From Hoyosella rhizosphaerae (lineage in GTDB: Bacteria > Actinomycetota > Actinomycetes > Mycobacteriales > Mycobacteriaceae), in NCBI RefSeq assembly GCF_014643175.1, contig NZ_BMJH01000003.1:310001-374000 (forward strand): a stretch of DNA of 64,000 nucleotides. Direction: 5' to 3'. Below are positions 9,028 through 17,360 of this stretch, one piece after another. Below the pieces are notes generated by a model that was not told where the DNA came from, ran no database searches, and was given only the letters and a program-made list of their open reading frames with translations. Both the position numbers and the translations under genes were made by a program. Numbering within the stretch: the first letter of the stretch is position 1; every line of letters begins with the position of its first letter.

Positions 9028-11598
9028 GTGGCAGCCCCGAACTTAACTCGCGACCAGGCACGCGCACGCGCCGCTGATGTCAAGGTCGACAACTATACGA
9101 TTGAAGTAGATCTCACCGACGGCAACGGAAACCCGAGTGAGAAGACGTTTCGCACAAAAACGACAGTGACATTCGCAGGTACGCCCGGTGCCTCCACGTT
9201 TGTCGATTTGATTGTCAAGACAATCCACCATGCGACTTTGAATGGAAACGCTGTCGACGTATCCGCCTACGATGATGCGCACGGGTTGCCACTCCCTGAG
9301 TTGGAACAGAACAACGAACTCGTCATCGACGCAGAGTTCCTTTACTCGCACACTGGCGAGGGGCTTCATCGGTTTGTCGACCCGACGGACAACGAGGTGT
9401 ATCTCTTTTCGCAGTTCCAGACTGCAGATGCTAAACGTGTGTTCGCATGCTTTGACCAGCCAGACATCAAAGCGACATTTGATGTCTCTGTGACGGCCCC
9501 TGCGCATTGGGCGGTCATCACCAACGGCGCGGAGATCAGTCGTTCAGGGCTCACGCGAACATTCGCACAGACTCCACGGATGAGCACGTACATCGCCGCA
9601 TTGGTAGCTGGTCCGTATTCTCAGTGGACTGATGTTTACCGGGATGAGCATGGAGAAATCCCGTTGGGGATCTTCTGCCGCGCCTCGCTTGCCGAACACA
9701 TGGATGCCGACCGGCTTTTTACTGAGACTAAGCAGGGGTTTGAGTTTTACCACCGCAATTTCGGTATCCCCTACCCCTTCGGCAAATACGACCAGTTGTT
9801 TGTTCCCGAGTTCAACGCAGGCGCCATGGAAAACGCGGGTGCGGTGACCTACCTTGAGGACTACGTATTCCGCAGCCGCGTAACTCGATCACTCTATGAG
9901 CGTCGTGCAGAAACAGTGCTTCACGAGATGGCGCACATGTGGTTTGGCGATCTCGTGACAATGGAATGGTGGGATGACCTGTGGCTTAACGAGTCATTCG
10001 CCACCTTCGCCTCAGTTTTGTGCCAGGCCGAAGCTACCGAATACACTAACGCGTGGACGTCGTTCGCCAATGTTGAAAAGGCTTGGGCTTACCGTCAAGA
10101 TCAGCTTCCGTCGACCCACCCCATCGCTGCGGATATACCCGATGAAGAGGCGGTCGCCGTCAACTTTGACGGCATCACCTACGCCAAAGGCGCCAGCGTT
10201 CTGAAACAGCTCGTCGCCTATGTTGGCCTCGAAGATTTCCTCGCCGGGCTCCGTGCGTACTTCAAGGAGCACGCATACGGCAACGCCACCTTTAGTGACT
10301 TGCTGACAGCACTCGAGGCAGCATCGGGCCGCGATTTGTCCGACTGGGGAAATCAGTGGCTAAAGACCACCGGCCTCAACACGCTGCGACCTGAATTCAC
10401 GGTCGACAGTGATGGCAACTTTGCGTCATTCTCGGTTATTCAAGGCGGTGCTCAACCGGGCGCCGGAGAAACACGGACACACCGACTCGCTGTGGGCGTT
10501 TATGGCGACGACGGTTCCGGCAAGCTTGTTCGCATTAACCGGGTGGAACTCGACATTTCCGGCGACAGCACCGACGTTCCTGACCTTGTCGGAACTCCAC
10601 AGGGTGAGTTAGTGCTGGTTAACGACGATGACCTCACCTACTGTTCGCTGCGTCTTGACGACAGTTCGTTGACGACGTTGATCGACCGTATCGGCGACAT
10701 TGCTGACTCGCTTCCCCGCACTTTGGCCTGGTCGGCGGCCTGGGAAATGACCCGGAATGCGGAAATGCGGGCACGCGACTTTGCTGCGCTTGTAGCGCGC
10801 GGAATTGGCGCCGAAACCGAGGTTGGTGTTGTGCAACGCCTACTTCTCCAAGCGGCCACCGCTATTGGTTCTTACGCCGAACCGGATTGGGCGAACTCAA
10901 CTGGGGCGCCTGAATTCGCTGACATGCTGTTGCAGCACGCCCGCAACGCCGAGGCTGGATCTGATCACCAACTCGCTTTCGTAAACGCACTCTGCGCTGC
11001 GAAGCTTGAGGCCCGTCACGCTGATGCGGTGAGCACTCTGCTCAACGACGGACCAGACGCTGTCGACCTTGCAGGTCTTGTTGTGGACACTGATTTGCGT
11101 TGGCGCCTCATCCAGGCGCTCGCCGCTGCAGGCCGGATCGATGCCGAATCGGAAGCTACCCCCCGCATCGATGAGGAAATCGAACGAGACAACACCGCCA
11201 CAGGTGCTCGACAAGGCGCCCAGGCTGCGGCGTTGCGTCCGCTTCCCGCAGCGAAGGCGCACGTGTGGGACCGCGTCGTCAACGATGACAGCACGTCGCA
11301 CACGATGGCCCGCTCCATGATTGCCGGTTTCTCTCCAGTCGGACAGGCGCACCTTCTCACTGACTACGCTGACAAGTTCTTCGCCGCGATCCCTGACATT
11401 TGGAAGAACCGCAGTGGCGAAGTAGCTCAGACAATCGTCACAGGCTTGTACCCAACCTGGGACATCAGCGTGGAGGGTCTTGAGCGGGCCGACAAGTTCC
11501 TTGCTGGCGAGCATTCCTCCGCATTGCGTCGGCTTGTGCTCGAAGGCCGAGCAGGAATTGAGCGTTCTTTGAAAGCACGCGAATTTGATGGCTCGTAA
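9028..11598 (+). CDS. pepN: Aminopeptidase N (M1 family zinc metallopeptidase)
   Basis: A cytosolic peptidase of 856 residues that trims N-terminal amino acids. The exopeptidase motif GAMEN is at 265-269; the zinc site HEMAH is at 299-303 with the third ligand Glu322 in WLNESF, 19 residues on. The C-terminal ERAP1-like helical domain fills the rest, giving the length usual for actinobacterial PepN. The start is GTG (MAAPNLTRDQA) with GGAAAGG about 10 nt upstream. It is the Rv2467 position. A perfect 16-bp hairpin follows the stop. Confidence 0.95.
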   Translation: MAAPNLTRDQARARAADVKVDNYTIEVDLTDGNGNPSEKTFRTKTTVTFAGTPGASTFVDLIVKTIHHATLNGNAVDVSAYDDAHGLPLPELEQNNELVIDAEFLYSHTGEGLHRFVDPTDNEVYLFSQFQTADAKRVFACFDQPDIKATFDVSVTAPAHWAVITNGAEISRSGLTRTFAQTPRMSTYIAALVAGPYSQWTDVYRDEHGEIPLGIFCRASLAEHMDADRLFTETKQGFEFYHRNFGIPYPFGKYDQLFVPEFNAGAMENAGAVTYLEDYVFRSRVTRSLYERRAETVLHEMAHMWFGDLVTMEWWDDLWLNESFATFASVLCQAEATEYTNAWTSFANVEKAWAYRQDQLPSTHPIAADIPDEEAVAVNFDGITYAKGASVLKQLVAYVGLEDFLAGLRAYFKEHAYGNATFSDLLTALEAASGRDLSDWGNQWLKTTGLNTLRPEFTVDSDGNFASFSVIQGGAQPGAGETRTHRLAVGVYGDDGSGKLVRINRVELDISGDSTDVPDLVGTPQGELVLVNDDDLTYCSLRLDDSSLTTLIDRIGDIADSLPRTLAWSAAWEMTRNAEMRARDFAALVARGIGAETEVGVVQRLLLQAATAIGSYAEPDWANSTGAPEFADMLLQHARNAEAGSDHQLAFVNALCAAKLEARHADAVSTLLNDGPDAVDLAGLVVDTDLRWRLIQALAAAGRIDAESEATPRIDEEIERDNTATGARQGAQAAALRPLPAAKAHVWDRVVNDDSTSHTMARSMIAGFSPVGQAHLLTDYADKFFAAIPDIWKNRSGEVAQTIVTGLYPTWDISVEGLERADKFLAGEHSSALRRLVLEGRAGIERSLKAREFDGS

Positions 11599-11614
11599 AT
11601 AACTAGGCAACGAC

Positions 11615-11648
11615 TGAGGGGGTCACCCACTGGTGGGTGACCCCCTCA
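11615..11648. terminator. Perfect bidirectional terminator hairpin
   Basis: TGAGGGGGTCACCCAC is followed by TG and then its exact reverse complement: a 16-bp uninterrupted stem between the convergent pepN and DUF5130 genes. No T tract on either side. Confidence 0.75.
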
Positions 11649-11687
11649 AGCCTGCCGCATACAACTATTGCGACACAAAACTACAGG

Positions 11688-12224
11688 TCAAGCTCGAACC
11701 GGAGTGGTCGCTGCAGCCATAACTTTCACTGCGCTCACAAGTCCATCAAGCAGATGCCCCTCACGGAAGGACGGTAGCGCTGCAGTGATGCCGAGCTGGC
11801 AGATCCGATCAGTCGCTTTGTGTGCAACTGCTGATCCGGACACAACCTCGATCTTCCGTTCACCTGGGGATACCGAAATAAGCACCGAATGCGCGCTATC
11901 GTCCAGGCTGTCAAGAAGCTCAAACGCGGTGTCGTTCGACTCAGCGCCGAGGTCACCGAGATAGATCGTGAAGTTCATTCCTGTCGCCCGAGTTGCATTG
12001 ACGAGTGCCTCATCGAGCCGGATTCGATCAAACTTGTCGAACGGCAACTTGTCGACTGGCTCATCTAGGAAACGAACCGCAGAAATACGCCCACTAGCGG
12101 TGTGAACTGCACCGAGCGGAAGGTTTTCTGGGCGGACTGTGGTCTCAATTGCGACCTCACCATGTTGCACTTGCGGATCCTCCAATCGGCTGCTCATCGG
12201 CGTGGCTTGCATGGCCATGACCAT
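11688..12224 (-). CDS. DUF5130 / TPM-fold family protein (Rv2468c-like)
   Basis: A protein of up to 178 residues that I assign to DUF5130, found in Mycobacteriales at this position (Rv2468c in M. tuberculosis). The segment TGMNFTIYLGDLGAESNDTAFELL followed by VLISVSPGERKIEVVSGS is typical of the TPM-like fold. No signal peptide or membrane helix. The 5' end overlaps the ctaJ-like frame; ATG at 12224 overlaps by 68 bp and ATG at 12197 (MSSRLEDPQVQ) by 41 bp. From memory, the M. smegmatis homologue of this pair was seen with the respiratory cytochrome bcc-aa3 supercomplex; a link to cytochrome oxidase is therefore inferred. Confidence 0.7.
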   Translation of the reverse strand: MVMAMQATPMSSRLEDPQVQHGEVAIETTVRPENLPLGAVHTASGRISAVRFLDEPVDKLPFDKFDRIRLDEALVNATRATGMNFTIYLGDLGAESNDTAFELLDSLDDSAHSVLISVSPGERKIEVVSGSAVAHKATDRICQLGITAALPSFREGHLLDGLVSAVKVMAAATTPVRA

Positions 12225-12381
12225 GTTCTTCTACAGCGCTCCACCAGATGGGCCCATACGGCCATGGATCGCCGAGCTTATAAGGCTCAGGCTGGAGCTT
12301 CGGCTTCACGACCAACAGAGGAAGCCCAAGAATGACAAAGATCGCCGCTGGGGCCACCACAAATAGCAGGACAGTCTCCAT
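12157..12381 (-). CDS. ctaJ: Small membrane subunit, CtaJ-like (aa3 oxidase accessory)
   Basis: A 74-residue single-pass protein: hydrophobic helix at residues 3-25 (TVLLFVVAPAAIFVILGLPL), then a soluble tail with YKLGDPWPYGPIWWSA and His-rich HGHGHASH. The Tyr-x-x-Gly-x-x-Trp-x-x-x-Pro-x-Trp-Trp-x-Ala pattern matches the CtaJ subunit of the mycobacterial aa3-type cytochrome oxidase supercomplex, whose gene lies next to the Rv2468c homologue. ATG at 12381 is preferred because AAGGGTGA precedes it; GTG at 12390 would add three residues. Overlap with the next gene suggests translational coupling. The symbol is from recalled family pattern. Confidence 0.65.
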   Translation of the reverse strand: METVLLFVVAPAAIFVILGLPLLVVKPKLQPEPYKLGDPWPYGPIWWSAVEEHGHGHASHADEQPIGGSASATW

Positions 12382-12458
12382 GATGCTCACCCTTAAAAAG
12401 GTAGTCGAAGCCAGTTTGGTGATGTGCAGCGGGTCCGGTTTTTGGTATTACTCGCGCC

Positions 12459-13115
12459 CTACGCTGACACCAATGCAGGAACATAATGTGACCAGACTGG
12501 GTCAAAGGCACGAATCTTCGACACCAAATGCCAATGTTTTCCAGACGGAGCACGCAATGGAGTAGCCAGCGTCCAGCCAATTTCCCCGAGCAACTTATCG
12601 GCTTTGCGGTGGTTGCATTTTGCGCAGCAGGCCACACAGTTGTCCCACGTATGGGTACCTCCACGGCTGCGCGGTATCACGTGATCAATGGTTTCCGCCT
12701 TGCCTCCGCAATACCCACACCGGTTGCGGTCGCGTTGCATCAGCGCCGCACGAGTGAGCGGAACGCGTGCGATATAGGGAACCCGAACGTACACGGTCAG
12801 GCGAATGACTGACGGCACTTGAATCTGGTGCCCCGCAGAGTGGACTATCGCACCTCGCGGATCCGAGTGGAGCACTTCGGCGCGGGCGCGTAGCAAGAGA
12901 ATGACAGCCCGACGAGCTGACACTGTTGTGAGAGGCTCGAAGCTGGCGTTGAGGAGAAGCACCCTCTTCGTGGTCCAGTTCGGGGCTGATGGCGGCGAGG
13001 ACTGTCTAGTCTCGTCCGCGCAGTCGAGAAGAGTGGCCCGCGGCGCGCCAATGTTCTGGCCACCGCCGGGCATGGGTTGTCGGTGGTGAACCCGGTTTGG
13101 TCGATGCTTGCTCAT
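12459..13115 (-). CDS. HNH endonuclease (Rv2469c-like)
   Basis: A 218-residue protein with a C-terminal HNH nuclease domain: CGYCGG, then TIDHVIPRSRGG, then NCVACCAKCNHRKADK, giving the two zinc Cys pairs, the catalytic Asp-His and the final Asn-His. The N-terminal part (RVLLLNASFEPLTTVSARRAVILLLRARAEVL) is the conserved actinobacterial extension seen in this group. ATG at 13115 is chosen: GGGAGG lies 6 nt upstream and the upstream frame to 13223 shows no similarity. It is chromosomal and stable in the clade, so a housekeeping DNA transaction is more likely than a mobile homing enzyme; the target is unknown. Confidence 0.85.
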   Translation of the reverse strand: MSKHRPNRVHHRQPMPGGGQNIGAPRATLLDCADETRQSSPPSAPNWTTKRVLLLNASFEPLTTVSARRAVILLLRARAEVLHSDPRGAIVHSAGHQIQVPSVIRLTVYVRVPYIARVPLTRAALMQRDRNRCGYCGGKAETIDHVIPRSRGGTHTWDNCVACCAKCNHRKADKLLGEIGWTLATPLRAPSGKHWHLVSKIRAFDPVWSHYVPALVSA

Positions 13116-13315
13116 ACAGCCTCCCGAACGTGCTGCTTTCCAGTGAACACGCTGAGCGCCTCTTGTGCACGATCTTTTTTGGCATCTAATCGGGAAGTAT
13201 CTATGAATTTTTGATGACAACACGTACCGCGTAGTCGCAGTGGGCTCTCCGCTACGACAACCACGGCAGCAGCTGCGCCAATTCGCGGTGGGATGTGGTG
13301 TGAGAAATCCGTACG

Positions 13316-14209
13316 ATGGGCGCCGTGCTTACGAACGTGACTGAAGCTTTCGAGTGGACTGAAACTAGCCGTGAATGGTTGATCGACAAACCTATCGAGG
13401 TGGCTATCTACGTCGTTGTCGCCTTGGTGTTGCGGTGGGTTGCGCATAGGTTCATTGACAAAATGACCAGCCCAAAACGAAAGACGCTGCTCACCTCCAA
13501 CGGGAAGAAGAACCGCGATACGGCCTTGCGCGACGAGCGTCGGGACCAGCGACGCAAGACCATTGCTGCCGTCTTCAAATCGATCGTTTCACTCATGCTT
13601 GCCGCATGGGTGGTGCTGATGGTCTTGAGCATCATTGGGCTAAATGTCGCACCCTTCATCGCATCCGCCGGAATATTAGGTATCGCCATCGGCTGGGGCG
13701 CCCAAAGTCTTGTTCGTGACTTCCTCTCCGGCATATTCATGCTCCTTGAGGACCAGTACGGAGTAGGTGATGTCGTCGACCTCGGCGACGCAGTGGGCAC
13801 AGTGGAAACTGTGGGACTACGCGTCACAACAGTACGGTCCGTCAACGGCACCCTGTGGTACGTCCGCAACGGTGAGGTCCTGAGGGTTGGAAACCACAGT
13901 CAGGGGTATGCCGTTGCCGTCCTAGATGTGTCGCTGGCACGTCCGGTGAACGTGACTGAAGCTTCACGGATCGTCGAAAGCGCAGCTATTGCAGGCGCAC
14001 AAGACGAAAAGATTTCCGAGCACCTTCTCGAACAACCCGTCATGCTTGGCGTGGACCAAACGACGGCCTACACCGTCACTCTGCGCGTTACGGCGCGTGT
14101 TCGAGCTGGTAGCCAGTGGGCTGTGCAACGCCACTTGAACACCTGCATTGTGTCCGCACTGTCCAGCGCCGACATCACCGTGCATTCCGACGACAACGCA
14201 CCGGCATGA
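13316..14209 (+). CDS. MscS-family mechanosensitive ion channel
   Basis: A 297-residue membrane protein: helices near residues 25-45, 84-106 and the pore-lining TM3 (VAPFIASAGILGIAIGWGAQSLVRDFLSGIFMLLEDQY, about 111-148), which runs into the beta domain VGDVVDLGDAVGTVETVGLRVTTVRSVNG. The Gly/Ala-rich TM3 and the GDxV...GxVExIxxRxTxxR pattern define MscS. It releases solutes on hypo-osmotic shock. A charged loop (residues 52-80, KRKTLLTSNGKKNRDTALRDERRDQRRK) between helices 1 and 2 is longer than in E. coli MscS. Start ATG with no strong ribosome-binding site. Confidence 0.88.
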   Translation: MGAVLTNVTEAFEWTETSREWLIDKPIEVAIYVVVALVLRWVAHRFIDKMTSPKRKTLLTSNGKKNRDTALRDERRDQRRKTIAAVFKSIVSLMLAAWVVLMVLSIIGLNVAPFIASAGILGIAIGWGAQSLVRDFLSGIFMLLEDQYGVGDVVDLGDAVGTVETVGLRVTTVRSVNGTLWYVRNGEVLRVGNHSQGYAVAVLDVSLARPVNVTEASRIVESAAIAGAQDEKISEHLLEQPVMLGVDQTTAYTVTLRVTARVRAGSQWAVQRHLNTCIVSALSSADITVHSDDNAPA

Positions 14210-14260
14210 GCCCGAACAAAATATGACATCACAGCACCGCAGAAGGCATGATGGAGGGTA

Positions 14261-14665
14261 ATGGCCACCCAAGATCAGCAGTTTCAGACACTCTACGAAG
14301 CGGTAGGCGGATCGGAGACGTTCCGCAAACTTGTTGCACGGTTCTATGAGGAAGTCGCCAAAGACGAAATCCTCCGCCCCATGTACCCCGAGGAAGACCT
14401 AGGACCAGCGGAGCTTCGGTTTCGCATGTTCCTCGAACAGTATTGGGGCGGGCCAAGAACCTATTCCGATCAACGCGGCCATCCACGCTTACGTATGCGT
14501 CACGCACCTTTTGTCATCGGTCCCATGCAACGCGACGCATGGCTACGGTGCATGCACATCGCTATCGCTTCCATCGACAGCGACACTATGGACGACAAGC
14601 GTCGCCAAGAACTAACCGCTTACATGGAAATGGCTGCACAATCGATGGTAAACAGCCCCTTCTAA
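14261..14665 (+). CDS. glbO: Group II truncated haemoglobin (HbO)
   Basis: A 134-residue globin of the 2-on-2 fold. The family signature [53 protein letters not shown] is present, with the proximal His in RHAPFVIGP and Trp in AWLRCM (the group II TrpG8). In M. tuberculosis GlbO (Rv2470) binds oxygen and is linked to the respiratory chain and peroxide handling. The start has GGAGGGTA directly upstream. Followed by the alpha-glucosidase gene, the Rv2470-Rv2471 order. Confidence 0.92.
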   Translation: MATQDQQFQTLYEAVGGSETFRKLVARFYEEVAKDEILRPMYPEEDLGPAELRFRMFLEQYWGGPRTYSDQRGHPRLRMRHAPFVIGPMQRDAWLRCMHIAIASIDSDTMDDKRRQELTAYMEMAAQSMVNSPF

Positions 14666-14710
14666 GCAGTTCGCGGAACACCGGCTCTCGATTCCTGCCA
14701 CCATGGAACT

Positions 14711-16285
14711 ATGTCCGATCAGGCGAAAAACTGGTGGCGCAACGCAGTGTTCTATCAGGTGTATCCGCGGTCGTTTGCCGACGCCAATGGTGACGGTGTT
14801 GGAGATTTAGAAGGGCTCCGATCTAGGCTCGGATACCTGCACGCTCTTGGTGTTGACGCAGTCTGGTTATCACCTGTGATGCGCTCCCCCATGGCTGATC
14901 ACGGGTATGACGTATCTGATCCACGCGATATTGACCCACTTTTTGGTGATCTGCGTGAGATGAAGAATGTCATCGACGGTGTTCATGAGCATGGCATGCG
15001 AATCATCATGGATCTTGTCCCAAACCACACAAGCTCTGAACACGAATGGTTCCGCGCCGCCGTGCACGCCACTCCCGGTAGTGCGGAGCGCGCACGGTAC
15101 ATCTTTCGCCCCGGGCTTGGTATCGACGGCGATCAGCCACCCAACAATTGGCTCAGCGTATTCGGCGGGCCCGCATGGACACGCATCACAGAACCGGATG
15201 GTAGCCCCGGCGAGTGGTACCTCCACCTTTTCGCACCGGAGCAACCGGACTTGAACTGGGAAAACCCCGAAGTGATGGACGATCTCGCCACCACTATGCG
15301 GTTTTGGCTGGACCTCGGCGTGGATGGGTTCCGCATCGATGTCGCTCATGGAATGGCAAAGCCGCCAGAGCTACCGGACCTTGACCTCACCCGTGTGCGG
15401 ACGTTGTTCAACGGTGATGACGATATTCGGTTCAACAATGACGGTGTGCACGACATCCACCGAAAGATTCGCGCTGTGGTCGACGAGTATGACGACCGAG
15501 TCCTGGTGGGCGAAATTTGGGTTCGCGATAGCGCACGCTTTTCAAGGTATGTGCAACCGGATCAACTGCATCTAGGGTTCAACTTCCGCCTCGTGGAAGC
15601 GACATATGGTGCTGAGAGTTTCCGAGAGGCAATATCTTCCTCGCTTGAGGCGATACGTGACTCGGGCGCACCGCCAACATGGACGTTGTCCAACCATGAC
15701 GTTGTACGTGAGGTGACGCGCTACGGCGGTGGAGCTCAAGGTTCAGCCCGCGCCGCGGCGGCAGCCCTCATGGAACTGGCGCTGCCTGGTGTGGTGTTTA
15801 TCTACAACGGTGCCGAACTTGGGTTACCGAACATTGATGATCTTCCGGAGGATCGACTGCAGGACCCTGTGTGGGAGCGTTCAGGGCACGTCGACCGCGG
15901 GCGTGATGGATGCCGAGTCCCGTTGCCATGGTGGGGTGACGAACCTCCATTTGGATTCGGCACCAATCCCGACACATGGCTGCCGATGCCAGCGCTGTGG
16001 GGGCAGTACACCGTCGAATCTATGTCGGCGGATCACGATTCCTTTTTGACGGTGTATCGGCACACGATTCGACTGCGGAAAGAACTACTTGCCGGTGTTG
16101 ACGATTCGCTTTCGTGGGTGGACGCGCCCCAGGGTGTGTTGGCGTTCCGCCGCGGCCCTGTTTTGTGCATTCTTAACACCACAAATGAAGCGGTGGAGTT
16201 GCCACCAGGCAAGGTCGTTGCTGCCAGCCAGCGGGTGAGCCCTGGGGTGTTGCCGACTGATACTGCTGTGTGGATCAGTTCGTGA
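14711..16285 (+). CDS. aglA: Alpha-glucosidase, glycoside hydrolase family 13
   Basis: A 524-residue cytoplasmic GH13 enzyme hydrolysing alpha-1,4 or alpha-1,6 glucosides such as maltose or isomaltose. Conserved regions: DLVPNHTS (101-108), GVDGFRIDVAHG with nucleophile Asp210, acid/base Glu268 in LVGEIW and Asp330 in TLSNHD. The N terminus WWRNAVFYQVYPRSFADANGDG is typical of oligo-1,6-glucosidase/alpha-glucosidase. It occupies the Rv2471 (aglA) position. The last 11 bp overlap the 3' end of the convergent hypothetical gene. No signal peptide. Confidence 0.92.
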   Translation: MSDQAKNWWRNAVFYQVYPRSFADANGDGVGDLEGLRSRLGYLHALGVDAVWLSPVMRSPMADHGYDVSDPRDIDPLFGDLREMKNVIDGVHEHGMRIIMDLVPNHTSSEHEWFRAAVHATPGSAERARYIFRPGLGIDGDQPPNNWLSVFGGPAWTRITEPDGSPGEWYLHLFAPEQPDLNWENPEVMDDLATTMRFWLDLGVDGFRIDVAHGMAKPPELPDLDLTRVRTLFNGDDDIRFNNDGVHDIHRKIRAVVDEYDDRVLVGEIWVRDSARFSRYVQPDQLHLGFNFRLVEATYGAESFREAISSSLEAIRDSGAPPTWTLSNHDVVREVTRYGGGAQGSARAAAAALMELALPGVVFIYNGAELGLPNIDDLPEDRLQDPVWERSGHVDRGRDGCRVPLPWWGDEPPFGFGTNPDTWLPMPALWGQYTVESMSADHDSFLTVYRHTIRLRKELLAGVDDSLSWVDAPQGVLAFRRGPVLCILNTTNEAVELPPGKVVAASQRVSPGVLPTDTAVWISS

Positions 16286-16919
16286 ACAATTGAAGACTGT
16301 TGCGCCTGATAAATATCGAACCGAACCGGGCATCCACTCTGGTCCATACCCCACTGGCGCGAACCCGGATCTTTTCATCATCGTCAAGTTCTTTGGGAAC
16401 AAAACCCATTCCCACGATGGCGAACGCACTGCGCATGGTGATACCCACTGTGTGGTTATCGCTGCTTGCCGTGACGACGTGCTGATCCAGCAGTGATGTT
16501 GGTGGTCCTTGTTGGCTTCCGTGCTCACGTGCGAGCACGCTCCCCTGTTCCGCTAGTTCAACGATGAGCGATGCGGGGATATCGTCAACGTGTTCGTATC
16601 CTTGGTCGGCCGGTAGTGCCCCTCGCCAGGCCGAATCGAGACTATATCCGGGGTCGACGGCGTAGCCGTGTGCGCCTCGTAGGTTGTGTAGTAGGTGGTC
16701 AGCTGCGGCAACAAGATCTGCGGGTGTGGCGCGTCCGGGGATTGTGCGGGCGGCCAGCACACCGAAACCGGTCTGCGTCCACACTGTGAAGTGCTTGGGT
16801 CCGCGATTGCGTGCACGAATCACTGCAGATTCGTCGAGCCTGAGCGCACGGGTAAGGAACGTGCCTAGGTCACCTTTAGCGCTGCCACTTCCTACAAGGA
16901 TTTGGCGATAGTCACTCAT
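16275..16919 (-). CDS. Conserved Mycobacteriales protein (Rv2474c-like)
   Basis: A 214-residue soluble protein of unknown function, in the place of Rv2474c. Readable features: MSDYRQILVGSGSAKGDLGTFLTRALRLDESAVIR at the N terminus, and VWTQTGFGVLAARTIPG. No transmembrane segment, no catalytic motif I recognise. Six nucleotides separate its stop-side neighbour thioesterase from its start, so it is probably the last gene of the gdh operon. It converges on and overlaps aglA by 11 bp. Confidence 0.75.
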   Translation of the reverse strand: MSDYRQILVGSGSAKGDLGTFLTRALRLDESAVIRARNRGPKHFTVWTQTGFGVLAARTIPGRATPADLVAAADHLLHNLRGAHGYAVDPGYSLDSAWRGALPADQGYEHVDDIPASLIVELAEQGSVLAREHGSQQGPPTSLLDQHVVTASSDNHTVGITMRSAFAIVGMGFVPKELDDDEKIRVRASGVWTRVDARFGSIFIRRNSLQLFTN

Positions 16920-16925
16920 TGATTC

Positions 16926-17360
16926 TCACGCCCGCAAATACTGTGAGAGAAAATCACGTTCTTCGGGCGTGAGCCTTCGCAACCTCTGGGTATCAAGATC
17001 GAACGCGGCGAGTTGCATGGAGGCGGTGACAGAAGGTTTGGTTGTGATGTCAGCTCCGTTTGGCCGTACTTCGTAGCCGATGGTCCAATCGGCGGAACGT
17101 AGCTTTTCCACCCACATGTCAACCGCGAGTGGCCCATCGACGTGGCGGAGTTGCCCACGGTATCGAACTGTCATTTCGACCACTACAGCTCCACGCCCTA
17201 AGTTCGCGGTGGGGCGCCCAGGTGCTAGAAGCCACGGTATCCGGGCTTCCTCTAGGAGAGTGACCATTCGGGCATGGTTGATGTGGTGGAACACATCCAT
17301 GTCGGACCAACGAACTGGCACCGACACCCGATATGTTGTGCCCTCTCCTACATATGTCAC
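16926..17360 (-). CDS. Hot-dog acyl-CoA thioesterase (4HBT-like, Rv2475c-like)
   Basis: A 144-residue 4-hydroxybenzoyl-CoA-thioesterase-type protein. The helix-start motif RWSDMDVFHHINHARMVTLLEEAR carries the catalytic Asp20/Asp22 region. Hydrolysis of an acyl-CoA is expected; chain specificity is unknown. The GTG start overlaps the gdh stop as GTGA (4 bp), so it is probably translated by coupling to the dehydrogenase. Confidence 0.85.
   Translation of the reverse strand: MTYVGEGTTYRVSVPVRWSDMDVFHHINHARMVTLLEEARIPWLLAPGRPTANLGRGAVVVEMTVRYRGQLRHVDGPLAVDMWVEKLRSADWTIGYEVRPNGADITTKPSVTASMQLAAFDLDTQRLRRLTPEERDFLSQYLRA

Noticed and set aside
10897-11610. Minus-strand 237-codon frame inside pepN
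   Set aside because: Antisense shadow of the PepN C-terminal domain without similarity or signals.
12459-13115. HNH endonuclease as sign of a mobile element or intron
   Set aside because: No inverted repeats or split gene, and the same gene sits at this place in mycobacteria.
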